Positions 9,459 through 17,953 of a DNA stretch of 64,000 nucleotides are shown here, piece by piece. Source of the stretch: Azospirillum sp. TSH58 (GTDB lineage: Bacteria > Pseudomonadota > Alphaproteobacteria > Azospirillales > Azospirillaceae). Below the pieces are notes generated by a model. That model was not told where the DNA came from, did no database searches, and saw nothing but the letters and a program-made list of their open reading frames with translations. Both the position numbers and the translations under genes were made by a program. Position 1 is the stretch's first letter; every line of letters starts with the position of its first letter. The stretch is taken from NCBI RefSeq assembly GCF_003119115.1, contig NZ_CP022364.1, positions 830,501-894,500 of the forward strand, written 5' to 3'.

Positions 9459-10389
9459 ACAATTGCCCGAGATACCGCTTGGCCGAGGCATCGCCCTGCG
9501 CCGCCGCCTTGAGCAGCAGGTTGCGGGCCTCCGCCGGATTCCGCTCGGTCCCCCGCCCGGTCATCATCATGCGCCCCAGCATCGTTTGCGCCCGCGGATC
9601 ATCGCGGTCGGCGGCCATGCGCAGCCATTGCACGGCCTGGACCTCGTCCTTTTCGACGCCTCTGCCGTCGATCAGGTAGGTCGCCAGGTTCACCTGCGCG
9701 GTCAGCGCCCCCCGCTCCGCGCCGCGCCGGACCCACTTCGCCGCTTCGGGCCAGCTTTGGGGAACGCCTTTCCCCTCCGCGTACAAAACACCCAGATTGT
9801 TGGCCGCCTGTGCATGCCCGGCATCGGCGGCCTTCCGGTACAGCTCCGCCGCCTTCGCCTTGTCCTCGGCGACCCCGCGACCGCGTTCGTACGTCACCCC
9901 GAGATTGAACAGGGAACCCGTATCGCCCAGGTCGGCCGCGCGCTGGTACCAGCGCGCGGCCTCGGCATCGTCCTTGACGACGCCGCGCCCGAAGCCGTAG
10001 GCGATGCCGACGTTTCTCATGGCCAGGGGGTTGCCCTGATCGGCCGCCACCCGGAACAGCCGGACGGCTTCCACGTCGTCCCTGGCGGCCCCCCGCCCGT
10101 CGGCGAGCATCACCCCCAGTTCCACCATCGCGCGCACGGAGTCGAGCGCCGAGGCCTTGCGCAGCCAGCGGACCGCCTCCGCCTCGTCCTTGGCGACGCC
10201 GCGCCCGGCGGCCAGCATGCCCGCATAGTCCACCATCGCTTCGGGAACGCCGTCCTCGGCGGCCTGCCGGTACCAATGGGCCGCCTCGGAGTCGTTCCGG
10301 CCGACCCCGGACCCGGCGGTGGCGTTGCAGGCTCCCACCAGAAGAACCGCGCCCATCACGGCAAAACGCCACACGCGCCCACCCACCAT
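9439..10389 (-). CDS. Sel1-repeat (TPR-like) lipoprotein, copy 1
   Basis: 316 aa from the ATG at 10389 (MVGGRVWRFAVMGAVLLVGAC). The short hydrophobic leader ends in LVGAC, a lipobox. Eight or so Sel1 repeats follow, for example NDSEAAHWYRQAAEDGVPEA and DDAEAARWYQRAADLGDTGS. Its stop overlaps the start of the paralogue downstream, so the two are probably cotranscribed. The AT-richer 200 bases above the start are the only likely promoter region, shared divergently with the flavoprotein at 10583. Confidence 0.82.
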   Translation of the reverse strand: MVGGRVWRFAVMGAVLLVGACNATAGSGVGRNDSEAAHWYRQAAEDGVPEAMVDYAGMLAAGRGVAKDEAEAVRWLRKASALDSVRAMVELGVMLADGRGAARDDVEAVRLFRVAADQGNPLAMRNVGIAYGFGRGVVKDDAEAARWYQRAADLGDTGSLFNLGVTYERGRGVAEDKAKAAELYRKAADAGHAQAANNLGVLYAEGKGVPQSWPEAAKWVRRGAERGALTAQVNLATYLIDGRGVEKDEVQAVQWLRMAADRDDPRAQTMLGRMMMTGRGTERNPAEARNLLLKAAAQGDASAKRYLGQLYDTNLR

Positions 10390-10582
10390 GACACTCCTGC
10401 TGCTTGCCGTGATTGCCAATTGCCTTCTCTTCGGTTGTGAAAAATGCCACGACATGGGCGCCGCGTGTAGGCACATCATGCCGCACGGCCTGCCCATCGC
10501 TCCGCCGTCCGGCTGGAAAATCGCCGCGTTCGGCGCTATCAGTTCGCAACACCGTCGCCCACCATCCCCGGACCGTCCGCCC

Positions 10583-12022
10583 ATGACCTCCGCCAGCCCC
10601 GCCTCCGCCGGCCTCGCCGCCGTCCTCGACCAGATCCGCGCCGTCGTCGGCCCGAACGGCCTTCTCACCGCGCCGGAGGACATGGCCCCCTACCTGTCGG
10701 AATGGCGCGGGCGCTTCAAGGGCAACAGCCCGGCGGTGGTCCGCCCGGCCAGCACCGAGGAGGTCGCGGCGGTGGTGAAAATCTGCGCGGAGGCCGGCAT
10801 TCCGGTCGTCCCGCAGGGCGGCAACACCAGCCTCGTCGGCGGCTCCATCCCCTACGAGGAAGGGCGCGAGATCGTCATCAGCCTGTCGCGGATGAACCGC
10901 ATCCGCGGCATCGACACGCTGAACTACACCATGACGGTAGAGGCCGGCGTCGTGCTGAAGACCGCGCAGGAGGCCGCGAAGGACAAGGACCGCCTGCTGC
11001 CGATGAGCCTGGGGGCCGAGGGCACCTGCCAGATCGGCGGGCTGATCTCGACCAACGCGGGCGGCATCAACGTGCTGCGCTACGGCAACATGCGCGACCT
11101 CGTGCTGGGTCTTGAGGTCGTGCTGGCCGACGGGCGCGTCTGGAACGGCCTGCGGTCCTTGCGCAAGAACAACACCGGCTACGACCTGAAGCACCTGTTC
11201 ATCGGGGCGGAGGGCACGCTGGGCATCGTCACCGCCGCGGTGCTGAAGCTCTATCCGCGCCCGCGCCAGTCGGAGACGGCCTTCATCGCCGTGCCCAGCC
11301 CCGCCGCCGCCATCGAGTTGCTGGCCCGCCTGCGCGAGGCGTCGGGCGACGCCGTGGCCGCCTTCGAGCTGATGTCGCGCCGCTGCCTGGAGTTCGCGCT
11401 TCGCCATGTCGCCGGCACCATCGACCCGCTGTCGGAGCCGTCGCCCTGGTACGTGCTGACCGAGCTGACCGCCGGCACCCAGTCCGACGCCTTCCGCGAG
11501 ACGGTCGAGGCGGCGCTGGGCGAAGCCTTCGAGGCGGAGCTGGCCACCGACGCCACCATCGCCCAGTCGGAGACCCAGGCCAACCAGCTCTGGTTCATCC
11601 GCGAGGCCATCGTCGAGGCGCAGAAGTTCGAGGGCGGCTCGATCAAGAACGACGTGTCGGTCCCGGTGTCGCGCGTCGCCGAGTTCATCGAGCGCGCCGA
11701 GGCCGCCGTGGCCGTGGCCTGCCCCGGCATCCGCCCCACCCCCTTCGGCCATGTCGGCGACGGCAACATCCACTTCAACCTCAGCCAGCCGGAGGGCGCC
11801 GACACCGCCGCCTACCTCGCCCGCTGGGACGAGATCTGCCACGTGGTGAACGGGGTCATCTTCGATCTCGACGGCTCGATCTCCGCCGAGCATGGCGTGG
11901 GCCGCTTCAAGAAGGACGAGATGCCGGTCATCAAGAGCCCGGTCGAGTTCGACCTGCTGCGCGCCATGAAGACGGCGCTCGACCCCAAGGGCCTGCTGAA
12001 CCCCGGCAAGATGCTGCCGTAA
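10583..12022 (+). CDS. FAD-linked oxidase, D-2-hydroxyglutarate dehydrogenase-like
   Basis: 479 aa. A FAD-binding PCMH domain occupies the first half (PVVPQGGNTSLVGGS, GGLISTNAGGINVLRYGNMRD, GAEGTLGIVTAAVLKLYPRP) and a FAD-linked oxidase C-terminal domain the second, with the metal-site motif FGHVGDGNIHFNL and the terminal ISAEHGVGRFKK. This architecture and the RYGNMRDLVLGLE segment fit D-2-hydroxyglutarate or related D-2-hydroxyacid dehydrogenases that pass electrons to a quinone or ETF. The ATG at 10583 is chosen from the family N-terminus; no strong ribosome site is visible. It is a distant relative of glcD further along. Confidence 0.87.
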   Translation: MTSASPASAGLAAVLDQIRAVVGPNGLLTAPEDMAPYLSEWRGRFKGNSPAVVRPASTEEVAAVVKICAEAGIPVVPQGGNTSLVGGSIPYEEGREIVISLSRMNRIRGIDTLNYTMTVEAGVVLKTAQEAAKDKDRLLPMSLGAEGTCQIGGLISTNAGGINVLRYGNMRDLVLGLEVVLADGRVWNGLRSLRKNNTGYDLKHLFIGAEGTLGIVTAAVLKLYPRPRQSETAFIAVPSPAAAIELLARLREASGDAVAAFELMSRRCLEFALRHVAGTIDPLSEPSPWYVLTELTAGTQSDAFRETVEAALGEAFEAELATDATIAQSETQANQLWFIREAIVEAQKFEGGSIKNDVSVPVSRVAEFIERAEAAVAVACPGIRPTPFGHVGDGNIHFNLSQPEGADTAAYLARWDEICHVVNGVIFDLDGSISAEHGVGRFKKDEMPVIKSPVEFDLLRAMKTALDPKGLLNPGKMLP

Positions 12023-12122
12023 GGGGCTGCCGCAAGAGGTGCCCTGCCCGCCTCGGGCAACCTTTCACGGTTCCGGCCTGTTCGTCGTCGTGCAGGTCGG
12101 TGACCGAGGAACGGAGGCGGCG

Positions 12123-12788
12123 ATGCTTCTCGCGATGTCGGCGTGGATGCGCCTGATGCTGGGCGAGGCCGAGATGGGGCCGGTGCCCGGCACGTCCGCG
12201 CCCCAGGCCCTGCCGCCGGAGCAGGAGCGCATCCGCGGCGCGGTGCACGAAGCCGTGACCGCCCACCCGCTGCACCGCGAGCTGGTCCACACCCATCGGC
12301 TGGGCGGCTGCCAGTATTACGCCTTCGCCGGGGCGATGCTGCTGGAGTCCCTGGGCCACGGGCGGGCCGAGGTGGCGTTGGGCCGCGTGGCGTTCCGTAA
12401 ATCCGGTGCCCACGGCCGGACGCGCTGGCTCGGCTATCCGACGGCGCCCGCCGACGTCCGCTCTCCCGACCCGGCGCAGCGGCGGCAGGAGGCGGAATCC
12501 TTCCCGTTCCACGCCTGGATTCGCCTGACCGACCCCGGCGGGCGGCGGCTCCTCGTCGATTTCGACCTGACCAACGTGCTGCGGGAGGTCCGGCTGCGCG
12601 AGCCGCGCCATGCGGCGGGCCTGCACCATGTGCCGCCGGCCTTCTGGGGAAGCGCCGCGGCGGCGCAACGGGCGGGGTTGCGGTTCGAGCCGCATCGCCG
12701 CCTGACCGCAGACGCGCTGCTGTCCGGCGACCGCCGGGTGTTCGCGGCCATCGCGGCGGACGCCCGCGACCGGCTCAAGGGCGAGTAG
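12123..12788 (+). CDS. Conserved-looking hypothetical protein
   Basis: 221 aa from the ATG at 12123, which has a good ribosome site (GGAGG, seven bases upstream). No family was recognised. The protein is soluble, has no signal peptide or membrane segment, and is rich in Arg, Leu and Ala. It contains a compact middle section with LGGCQYYAFAGAMLLESLGHGRAEVALG and later AWIRLTDPGGRRLLVDFDLTNV. The Cys-Gln-Tyr-Tyr followed by a His (FHAWIRL) and Asp (VDFD) recalls the spacing of transglutaminase-like cysteine folds, but that is only a guess. Convergent with the transglycosylase. Confidence 0.6.
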   Translation: MLLAMSAWMRLMLGEAEMGPVPGTSAPQALPPEQERIRGAVHEAVTAHPLHRELVHTHRLGGCQYYAFAGAMLLESLGHGRAEVALGRVAFRKSGAHGRTRWLGYPTAPADVRSPDPAQRRQEAESFPFHAWIRLTDPGGRRLLVDFDLTNVLREVRLREPRHAAGLHHVPPAFWGSAAAAQRAGLRFEPHRRLTADALLSGDRRVFAAIAADARDRLKGE

Positions 12789-12804
12789 CCCGGCGTTCAG
12801 CCGG

Positions 12805-13842
12805 TCAGGCCGCCTTCGCCGTCGTCGTCGTCGTATCCGCAGTTCCGGCCGCAGTCCCCTGCCCGATCACCCTGGACAGGCCCAGCCCGAGGCCCAGCCC
12901 GGTGTGCTCGTTCTGATCCGTGCGGACCGGCTGGTCGCGCATGCGGCGGTTGTCCTTGTCCTCGCCATCCTGACGGCGGCCGCGGGCGGGCTTGCCGGAG
13001 ATGCTGTCCACCTCGTCCGGCGTCTCCAGCGCGTTCAGGGCCAGGACATGGTAGATCGACAGCGGCGTGCCGTTCAGCGCCTTCTGCGGCATGCTGGGCA
13101 CCTGGACGGTGAAACCGTCCGGCATGTCCTGGCGGCGCACCCGGTCGATGGCGGTCTGGGCCGGCGCGAAATCGGCGTTGGGCGTTTCCGCGAACTTCGT
13201 CGCGAAGCGGTCGTAGATGTCCTTCAGCGACTTGGCCCGCCCGGTGTCCTTGTCGAAGAAGACCGCCTTGTTGGCCGAGGCGGCGTCGGGGAACAGCTCC
13301 TTCGCGGCGCGGTTGGGGTTGTCCTGCATGGCGTTCAGGAACTTCGAGGCCCCGCCCGCCCCCAGGAAATGCGCCATGTAGAGTTCGGTGGACCCGACCT
13401 TCCCTTTGACCGTGTCCTCCAGATACTCCTTGTTGTCGCGGGTGTATTCCGCAGCCATCAGGGCCGAGGCGTTGGGGTCCTTGCGCAGGTCCAGGATCTC
13501 GCGCTTCAGGTCGGGATCGGTGACGTAGGGGCGCCCGTCGCCGCGCGTCTGGATGGCGTTGGCGTATTTGGCGTAGCCGTGGTCCGCCCCATGGTCGCGC
13601 ATCGTCGCCAGCCACGTGCTGTCGATGAACTGATAGAGCCCGGTCGCCGAGGAGGAGGAGGACTTCACGTCCGTCCGGTACCCGCTCTCCACGGCAGCTT
13701 TTTCCATGAGGTAGGAAAAATCGACCCCGGTCTTGGCGCTGGCGTTGCGGACCGCCGCCTCGACATTCTCCGGCCCGCGGGTGGTCTTCGCGGCCTGGAC
13801 GGCGGATTCGGCCTGACGGGCAAGGGCGGAGGCGATGGTCAT
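12805..13842 (-). CDS. Lytic transglycosylase (SLT-fold) protein
   Basis: 345 aa from the ATG at 13842. An SLT/lysozyme-like domain covers residues about 25-170: the stretch FSYLMEKAAVESGYRTDV holds the likely catalytic Glu (AVESGYR), followed by SSATGLYQFIDSTWL, the GLMQ-like motif. The remaining half is low-complexity and ends in a Thr/Ala-rich tail. It cleaves peptidoglycan glycan strands in the periplasm; this subfamily is common in alphaproteobacteria. No classical signal peptide is evident, so export may be through another route, as for FlgJ-like or phage-derived enzymes. Divergent from the acyl-CoA dehydrogenase. Confidence 0.82.
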   Translation of the reverse strand: MTIASALARQAESAVQAAKTTRGPENVEAAVRNASAKTGVDFSYLMEKAAVESGYRTDVKSSSSSATGLYQFIDSTWLATMRDHGADHGYAKYANAIQTRGDGRPYVTDPDLKREILDLRKDPNASALMAAEYTRDNKEYLEDTVKGKVGSTELYMAHFLGAGGASKFLNAMQDNPNRAAKELFPDAASANKAVFFDKDTGRAKSLKDIYDRFATKFAETPNADFAPAQTAIDRVRRQDMPDGFTVQVPSMPQKALNGTPLSIYHVLALNALETPDEVDSISGKPARGRRQDGEDKDNRRMRDQPVRTDQNEHTGLGLGLGLSRVIGQGTAAGTADTTTTTAKAA

Positions 13843-14096
13843 GGGAGGAACCCCTGTGAGCGGTGCTGTCCCGCTCTCGCAACCAGGATGCCAAGTCCGG
13901 CGCCTTCTCCTGCGTCGCAGGCGCGCTGTTCGCACCGCAACCCAGATGCCAATATTCATGCCCGACGGCGAGGCTCGCCATGCACCATTCGGTACGGTAT
14001 GGTGACGCGCACGTAAACCGCCCAAGACGCGTTCACGGACCATCGGACACGCGCAAACGGGCACGCACAATCGGGTCACGGGAGGCCGCTCCATCC

Positions 14097-15896
14097 ATGA
14101 TTCCCTACACCGCTCCGGTCGATGACCTCCGCTTTGTCCTCAACGAGGTGGTCGGCCTCGAAACGGTCGCCGCTCTCCCGAACTGCGATTCGGCGGCCCC
14201 CGATCTGGTGGACGCCGTGCTGGAGGAAGCCGGCAAGTTCGCCTCCGGCGTGCTCGCCCCGCTGAACCGGGTCGGCGACAAGGAAGGCTCGGTGCTGGAG
14301 AACGGCGTGGTCCGCACGCCGACCGGCTGGAAGGACGCCTACAGCCGGTTCATCGAGAGCGGCTGGAACAGCCTGCCCTTCGAGCCGGACTATGGCGGGC
14401 AGGGCCTGCCCTGGACCGTGGCCTTCGCGGTGAACGAGATGTGGCAGGCGGCCAACCTGTCCTTCGGCCTGTGCCCGCTGCTGACCCAGGGCGCCGTCGA
14501 TCTGCTGACCGAGCACGCCAGCGCGGAGCAGAAGGCCCTCTACCTGCCGAAGATGATCGCCGGCGAGTGGAACGGCACCATGAACCTGACGGAGCCGCAG
14601 GCCGGCTCCGACCTCGCCGCCGTGCGCACCCGCGCGGTGCGGGCCGACGACGGGACCTACCGCATCACCGGCCAGAAGATCTTCATCACCTATGGCGAGC
14701 ATGACCTGACGGACAACATCGTCCATCTCGTGCTGGCCCGCCTGCCCGACGCGCCTCCGGGCATCAAGGGCATCAGCCTGTTCATCGTGCCGAAGTTCCT
14801 GCCGAACGAGGACGGCACGCCGGGCGAGCGCAACGACCTGCGCTGCGCCAGCCTGGAGCACAAGCTGGGCATCATGGCCAGCCCGACCGCCGTGATGGCC
14901 TTCGGCGACAACGGCGGCGCCATCGGCTTCCTGGTCGGCCAGGAGAACCGCGGCATCGAATACATGTTCACCATGATGAACAACGCCCGCCTCGGCGTCG
15001 GCATCCAGGGCGTGGCGATCGCCGAGCGCGCCTACCAGCAGGCCCGCGACTACGCCAAGGGCCGCGTGCAGAGCAAGGACCTGACCGACCCGAAGGGCTC
15101 CGGCGTCGCCATCATCCGCCACCCGGACGTGCGCCGGATGCTGCTGGACATGCGCGCCAAGACGGAGGCCGCCCGCGCGCTGGCGCTCTACGCCGGGACC
15201 CAGCTCGACGTCTCCCGCCACCATGAGGACGCCGCGGTTCGCGCCGCCGCGACCGCCCGCGTCGACGTCCTGACCCCCATCGTGAAGGCGTGGAGCACCG
15301 ACATCGGCTGCGACGTCGCCTCGACCGGCGTGCAGATCCACGGCGGCATGGGCTTCATCGAGGAGACCGGCGCGGCCCAGCATTACCGCGACGCCCGCAT
15401 CACCCCGATCTACGAGGGCACCAACGGCATCCACGCCAACGACCTGACCTTCCGCAAGACCGGCCGCGACGGCGGCGAGTCGGCCCGGACCTTCATCGCG
15501 GAGATGCGCGCCACGGTGGCGGAGCTGGAGAGCATTCCCGGCGACGACATGGAGGCGATCCGGACCAACCTGTCCGCCGGGCTGGACGCGCTGGAGCAGG
15601 CGGTGGCCTGGGTGGTGAAGACCCAGGCCGACGGCGACCTGCGCGCCGCGGCGGCGGGGGCCGTGAACTATCTGAAGCTGTGGGGCACGGTGGCCGGCGG
15701 CTGGATGCTCGCCCGCTCCGCCGCCAAGGCGCTGGAGGGGCTGCGCCAGCCCGGCGCCAACGCGCCCTTCCTGGAGGCCAAGCTGGTCACCGCCCGCTTC
15801 TACGCCGAGCAGATCCTGGCCCAGGGGCCGGGCCTGCTGCTGCCGATCCTGACCGCCCACCGCACGGTCATGGCGCTGAGCGAGGACCAGTTCTAA
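14097..15896 (+). CDS. Acyl-CoA dehydrogenase, DmdC-like long form
   Basis: 599 aa, about 200 residues longer than classical acyl-CoA dehydrogenases. It has the FAD-binding middle domain (GTMNLTEPQAGSDLAAVRTRA; GQKIFITYGEHD), the C-terminal helical domain with IHGGMGFIEETGAAQHYRDARITPIYEGTNGI holding the catalytic-region Glu, and an extra C-terminal extension. This layout matches the FadE/DmdC group (for example 3-methylmercaptopropionyl-CoA dehydrogenase). The substrate cannot be told from sequence. The ATG at 14097 has a GGAGG site 12 bases upstream. Confidence 0.9.
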   Translation: MIPYTAPVDDLRFVLNEVVGLETVAALPNCDSAAPDLVDAVLEEAGKFASGVLAPLNRVGDKEGSVLENGVVRTPTGWKDAYSRFIESGWNSLPFEPDYGGQGLPWTVAFAVNEMWQAANLSFGLCPLLTQGAVDLLTEHASAEQKALYLPKMIAGEWNGTMNLTEPQAGSDLAAVRTRAVRADDGTYRITGQKIFITYGEHDLTDNIVHLVLARLPDAPPGIKGISLFIVPKFLPNEDGTPGERNDLRCASLEHKLGIMASPTAVMAFGDNGGAIGFLVGQENRGIEYMFTMMNNARLGVGIQGVAIAERAYQQARDYAKGRVQSKDLTDPKGSGVAIIRHPDVRRMLLDMRAKTEAARALALYAGTQLDVSRHHEDAAVRAAATARVDVLTPIVKAWSTDIGCDVASTGVQIHGGMGFIEETGAAQHYRDARITPIYEGTNGIHANDLTFRKTGRDGGESARTFIAEMRATVAELESIPGDDMEAIRTNLSAGLDALEQAVAWVVKTQADGDLRAAAAGAVNYLKLWGTVAGGWMLARSAAKALEGLRQPGANAPFLEAKLVTARFYAEQILAQGPGLLLPILTAHRTVMALSEDQF

Positions 15897-15946
15897 GCAA
15901 GGTCACGCCCCGTCCCTGTGGCGGTTTGGCCACAGCCAGCTGAAAC

Positions 15947-15977
15947 GCGGCCGGCGCCCCACGCCGGCCGCAACTTT
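15947..15977 (+). terminator. Hairpin terminator after acyl-CoA dehydrogenase
   Basis: A perfect 10-base stem GCGGCCGGCG/CGCCGGCCGC with a five-base loop (15947-15971) is followed by AACTTTTGCGG. It lies 50 bases past the stop and before the beta-barrel gene. Confidence 0.6.
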
Positions 15978-16030
15978 TGCGGTTGCTCCGCGTTCCCCGT
16001 TCGATCGAGACGTTCCAGGGGAAACGCCGC

Positions 16031-16708
16031 ATGCGCACCGCCGCCCTTCTCGCCTTCGCCCTCGCTGTTGCCGGAGCCTCCGCCGCCACCGCCCAGACCA
16101 TGGATGGTCCGGTCGAGTCCCCCTTCCATGTCGGCGCGCAGGCCAGCACGCTCGGCCTGGGGCTGGAGGCCGGCTATCGGGTGAACCCGCTGTTCGGGCT
16201 GCGTCTGGGCGGCAACATGTTCACCTTCAGCACCGACCGCGGCATCTCCGGCGTCGATTACGACCTGGACGTCAAGCTGCGCAGCTTCGGCGCGGTGCTC
16301 GACCTCTACCCCGTCGCCGGCACCGGCTTCCGCATCAGCGGCGGCGCACGCATCAACTACAACAAGGCCGACCTGACCGGCACCCTGTCCGGCCCGCGCA
16401 GCTTCGGCGGGGTGGTGGTCACGCCGCAGCAGGCCGGGGAACTGACCGGCAAGGCGACCTTCGACCGCTTCGCCCCCTATGCCGGCGTCGGCTACAACGG
16501 CACGGTGTTCAGCCCGAACTTCAGCGTCGGCGTGGATCTCGGCGTGCTGTTCCAGGGCAAGCCGCGGGTCAGCCTGACCGCCCCCGGCGTGGCGACCACG
16601 CCGGCCATTGCCGCCGTGCTGGAGGACCAGCGCCGCGAGGTCGAGGACTCGATCCGCGCCGCCCGCTTCTGGCCGGTGGTCGCCATCACCGCCTCCTACC
16701 GTTTCTGA
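16031..16708 (+). CDS. Outer-membrane beta-barrel protein
   Basis: 225 aa. Residues 1-22 are a clear signal peptide (MRTAALLAFALAVAGASAATAQ). The mature part has alternating polar/hydrophobic strands with many Gly and Tyr/Phe (FGLRLGGNMFTF, FRISGGARINYNKADL, FAPYAGVGYNGTVF) and ends in a Tyr-Arg-Phe C-terminal strand (TASYRF), the sorting signal read by the BAM complex. It looks like a small OprF/OmpW-size barrel; no pore specificity can be assigned. The upstream ATG at 15977 would spoil the signal peptide, so 16031 is used. Confidence 0.83.
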   Translation: MRTAALLAFALAVAGASAATAQTMDGPVESPFHVGAQASTLGLGLEAGYRVNPLFGLRLGGNMFTFSTDRGISGVDYDLDVKLRSFGAVLDLYPVAGTGFRISGGARINYNKADLTGTLSGPRSFGGVVVTPQQAGELTGKATFDRFAPYAGVGYNGTVFSPNFSVGVDLGVLFQGKPRVSLTAPGVATTPAIAAVLEDQRREVEDSIRAARFWPVVAITASYRF

Positions 16709-16794
16709 CAGAGGGCCCGCTTTTGAGGAAGGGCGGGCACCAAACACCCCCGTGAGCCGTTACGCCTCCATGGATCAACTGTGGAGACCATCCC

Positions 16795-17070
16795 ATGGCT
16801 CGTTGTAACGGGATTCGCACCGCCGTCCTTGCCCTTCCCCTCCTGGCCCTGCCGCTGCTGGCCGCCTGCGACGACCAGCAGTCGGCGGAGAAGACCGGCC
16901 AGGAGATCGGGCGCGCGGTGGACCAGACCGCCGAGCGCGTGGGCGAGGCCGCCAAGGGCATCGGCGCCGAGGCCGGCCGCATGATGCAGGACGCCGGCGC
17001 CGCCATCCAGCAGAAGGCCCGCGACGCCAAGGACGACATCAACCGGGAAACCGCTCCCGAGAAGCCGTAA
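16795..17070 (+). CDS. Small lipoprotein with amphipathic helix
   Basis: 91 aa. A lipoprotein signal (MARCNGIRTAVLALPLLALPLLAAC) ends at a LAAC lipobox. The remaining 65 residues are charged and form a likely long amphipathic helix with an 11-residue periodicity (AVDQTAERVGEAAKGIGAEAGRMMQ), similar to LEA-like or YqjD-like stress proteins. It sits 86 bases after the beta-barrel gene on the same strand and is convergent with pcs, the two stops being only six bases apart. Function unknown. Confidence 0.75.
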   Translation: MARCNGIRTAVLALPLLALPLLAACDDQQSAEKTGQEIGRAVDQTAERVGEAAKGIGAEAGRMMQDAGAAIQQKARDAKDDINRETAPEKP

Positions 17071-17076
17071 CGCGGC

Positions 17077-17826
17077 CTACGCCTCGGCCGGCCCGCGCAG
17101 GGTCCGCCACGCGCAGACCGCGGCGTAATAGGCGCTGCTGGCCAGCCAGACATACCAGACGGCGTCGGGCCGGTCCGGATACAGGACCACCAGCGCCGCG
17201 CTGGAGGCCAGCCACGCGCCGCTGACCAGAAGGTTCAGGCGCATCCAGCGGCGCACCCGGAAGGGATGCAGGAACTTGACCGTCGTGAAGGTCAGCAGGC
17301 CGAGGACCAGCACCACGGCGGTGTTGATCCACGGGTCGAGCGCCAGAAGCCACAGATAGAGGGCGACCACGTTCCAGATCGCCGGGAAGCCGACGAAGTA
17401 GTTGTCGCCGCTCTTCATCCCGGTGTTCGAGAAGCAGTAGAGCGAGGTCATCATGATGAAGGCGGCCAGCGCCACCCCCAGCCCATCGGGCAGCAGGCCG
17501 AAACGGTACAGGAAGACCGCCGGAACGACGACGTAGGTCAGATAGTCGATCACGAGGTCGAGCGCCGACCCGTCGATGCCCGGAAGCACCTCCTTCACCG
17601 AGGCGCGGCGGGCCAGCGTGCCGTCCACCCCGTCGACCACCAGGGCCAGACCCAGCCAGCCCAGGCACGCCTTGGCCTCGCCGTTGACCGCGGCGAGCAG
17701 GGCCAGCAGCCCCAGCACGACGCCGCTGCCCGTGAAGGCGTGCACGCCCCAGGCCGACAGCCGCCGCCCGATCCCGTAACCGCCGTCGCTGTCGTCCTTG
17801 AACCCGCTGTCCACTGAGCGCCTCAT
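17077..17826 (-). CDS. pcs: Phosphatidylcholine synthase
   Basis: 249 aa membrane enzyme that joins choline to CDP-diacylglycerol in one step. The CDP-alcohol phosphotransferase motif is present in the Pcs-type variant DG-x2-AR-x12-G-x3-D-x3-D (DGTLAR...GSALDLVID), which distinguishes Pcs from the x8 spacing of most CDP-alcohol phosphotransferases. Six to eight hydrophobic segments follow along the chain. Pcs is typical of plant-associated alphaproteobacteria that contain phosphatidylcholine. Confidence 0.92.
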   Translation of the reverse strand: MRRSVDSGFKDDSDGGYGIGRRLSAWGVHAFTGSGVVLGLLALLAAVNGEAKACLGWLGLALVVDGVDGTLARRASVKEVLPGIDGSALDLVIDYLTYVVVPAVFLYRFGLLPDGLGVALAAFIMMTSLYCFSNTGMKSGDNYFVGFPAIWNVVALYLWLLALDPWINTAVVLVLGLLTFTTVKFLHPFRVRRWMRLNLLVSGAWLASSAALVVLYPDRPDAVWYVWLASSAYYAAVCAWRTLRGPAEA

Positions 17827-17918
17827 CGTCCCGTTGGCGCCAACCTAGCCATACGGCGCGAAAAGTCCAAGAGGGGTCGGTGGGTCCCCTCGCAAGGAGG
17901 CCGCATGAGCCAGAATAG

Positions 17919-17941
17919 CCCTCTCCCGTCCGGGGAGAGGG
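17919..17941. repeat. Dispersed palindromic repeat, CCCTCTCCC family
   Basis: Arms CCCTCTCCC and GGGAGAGGG around a five-base loop, 13 bases beyond the glcF stop. Same family as the copies at 6549 and 40821; may terminate the glc operon. Confidence 0.7.
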
Positions 17942-17953
17942 GATATGGTCGAC

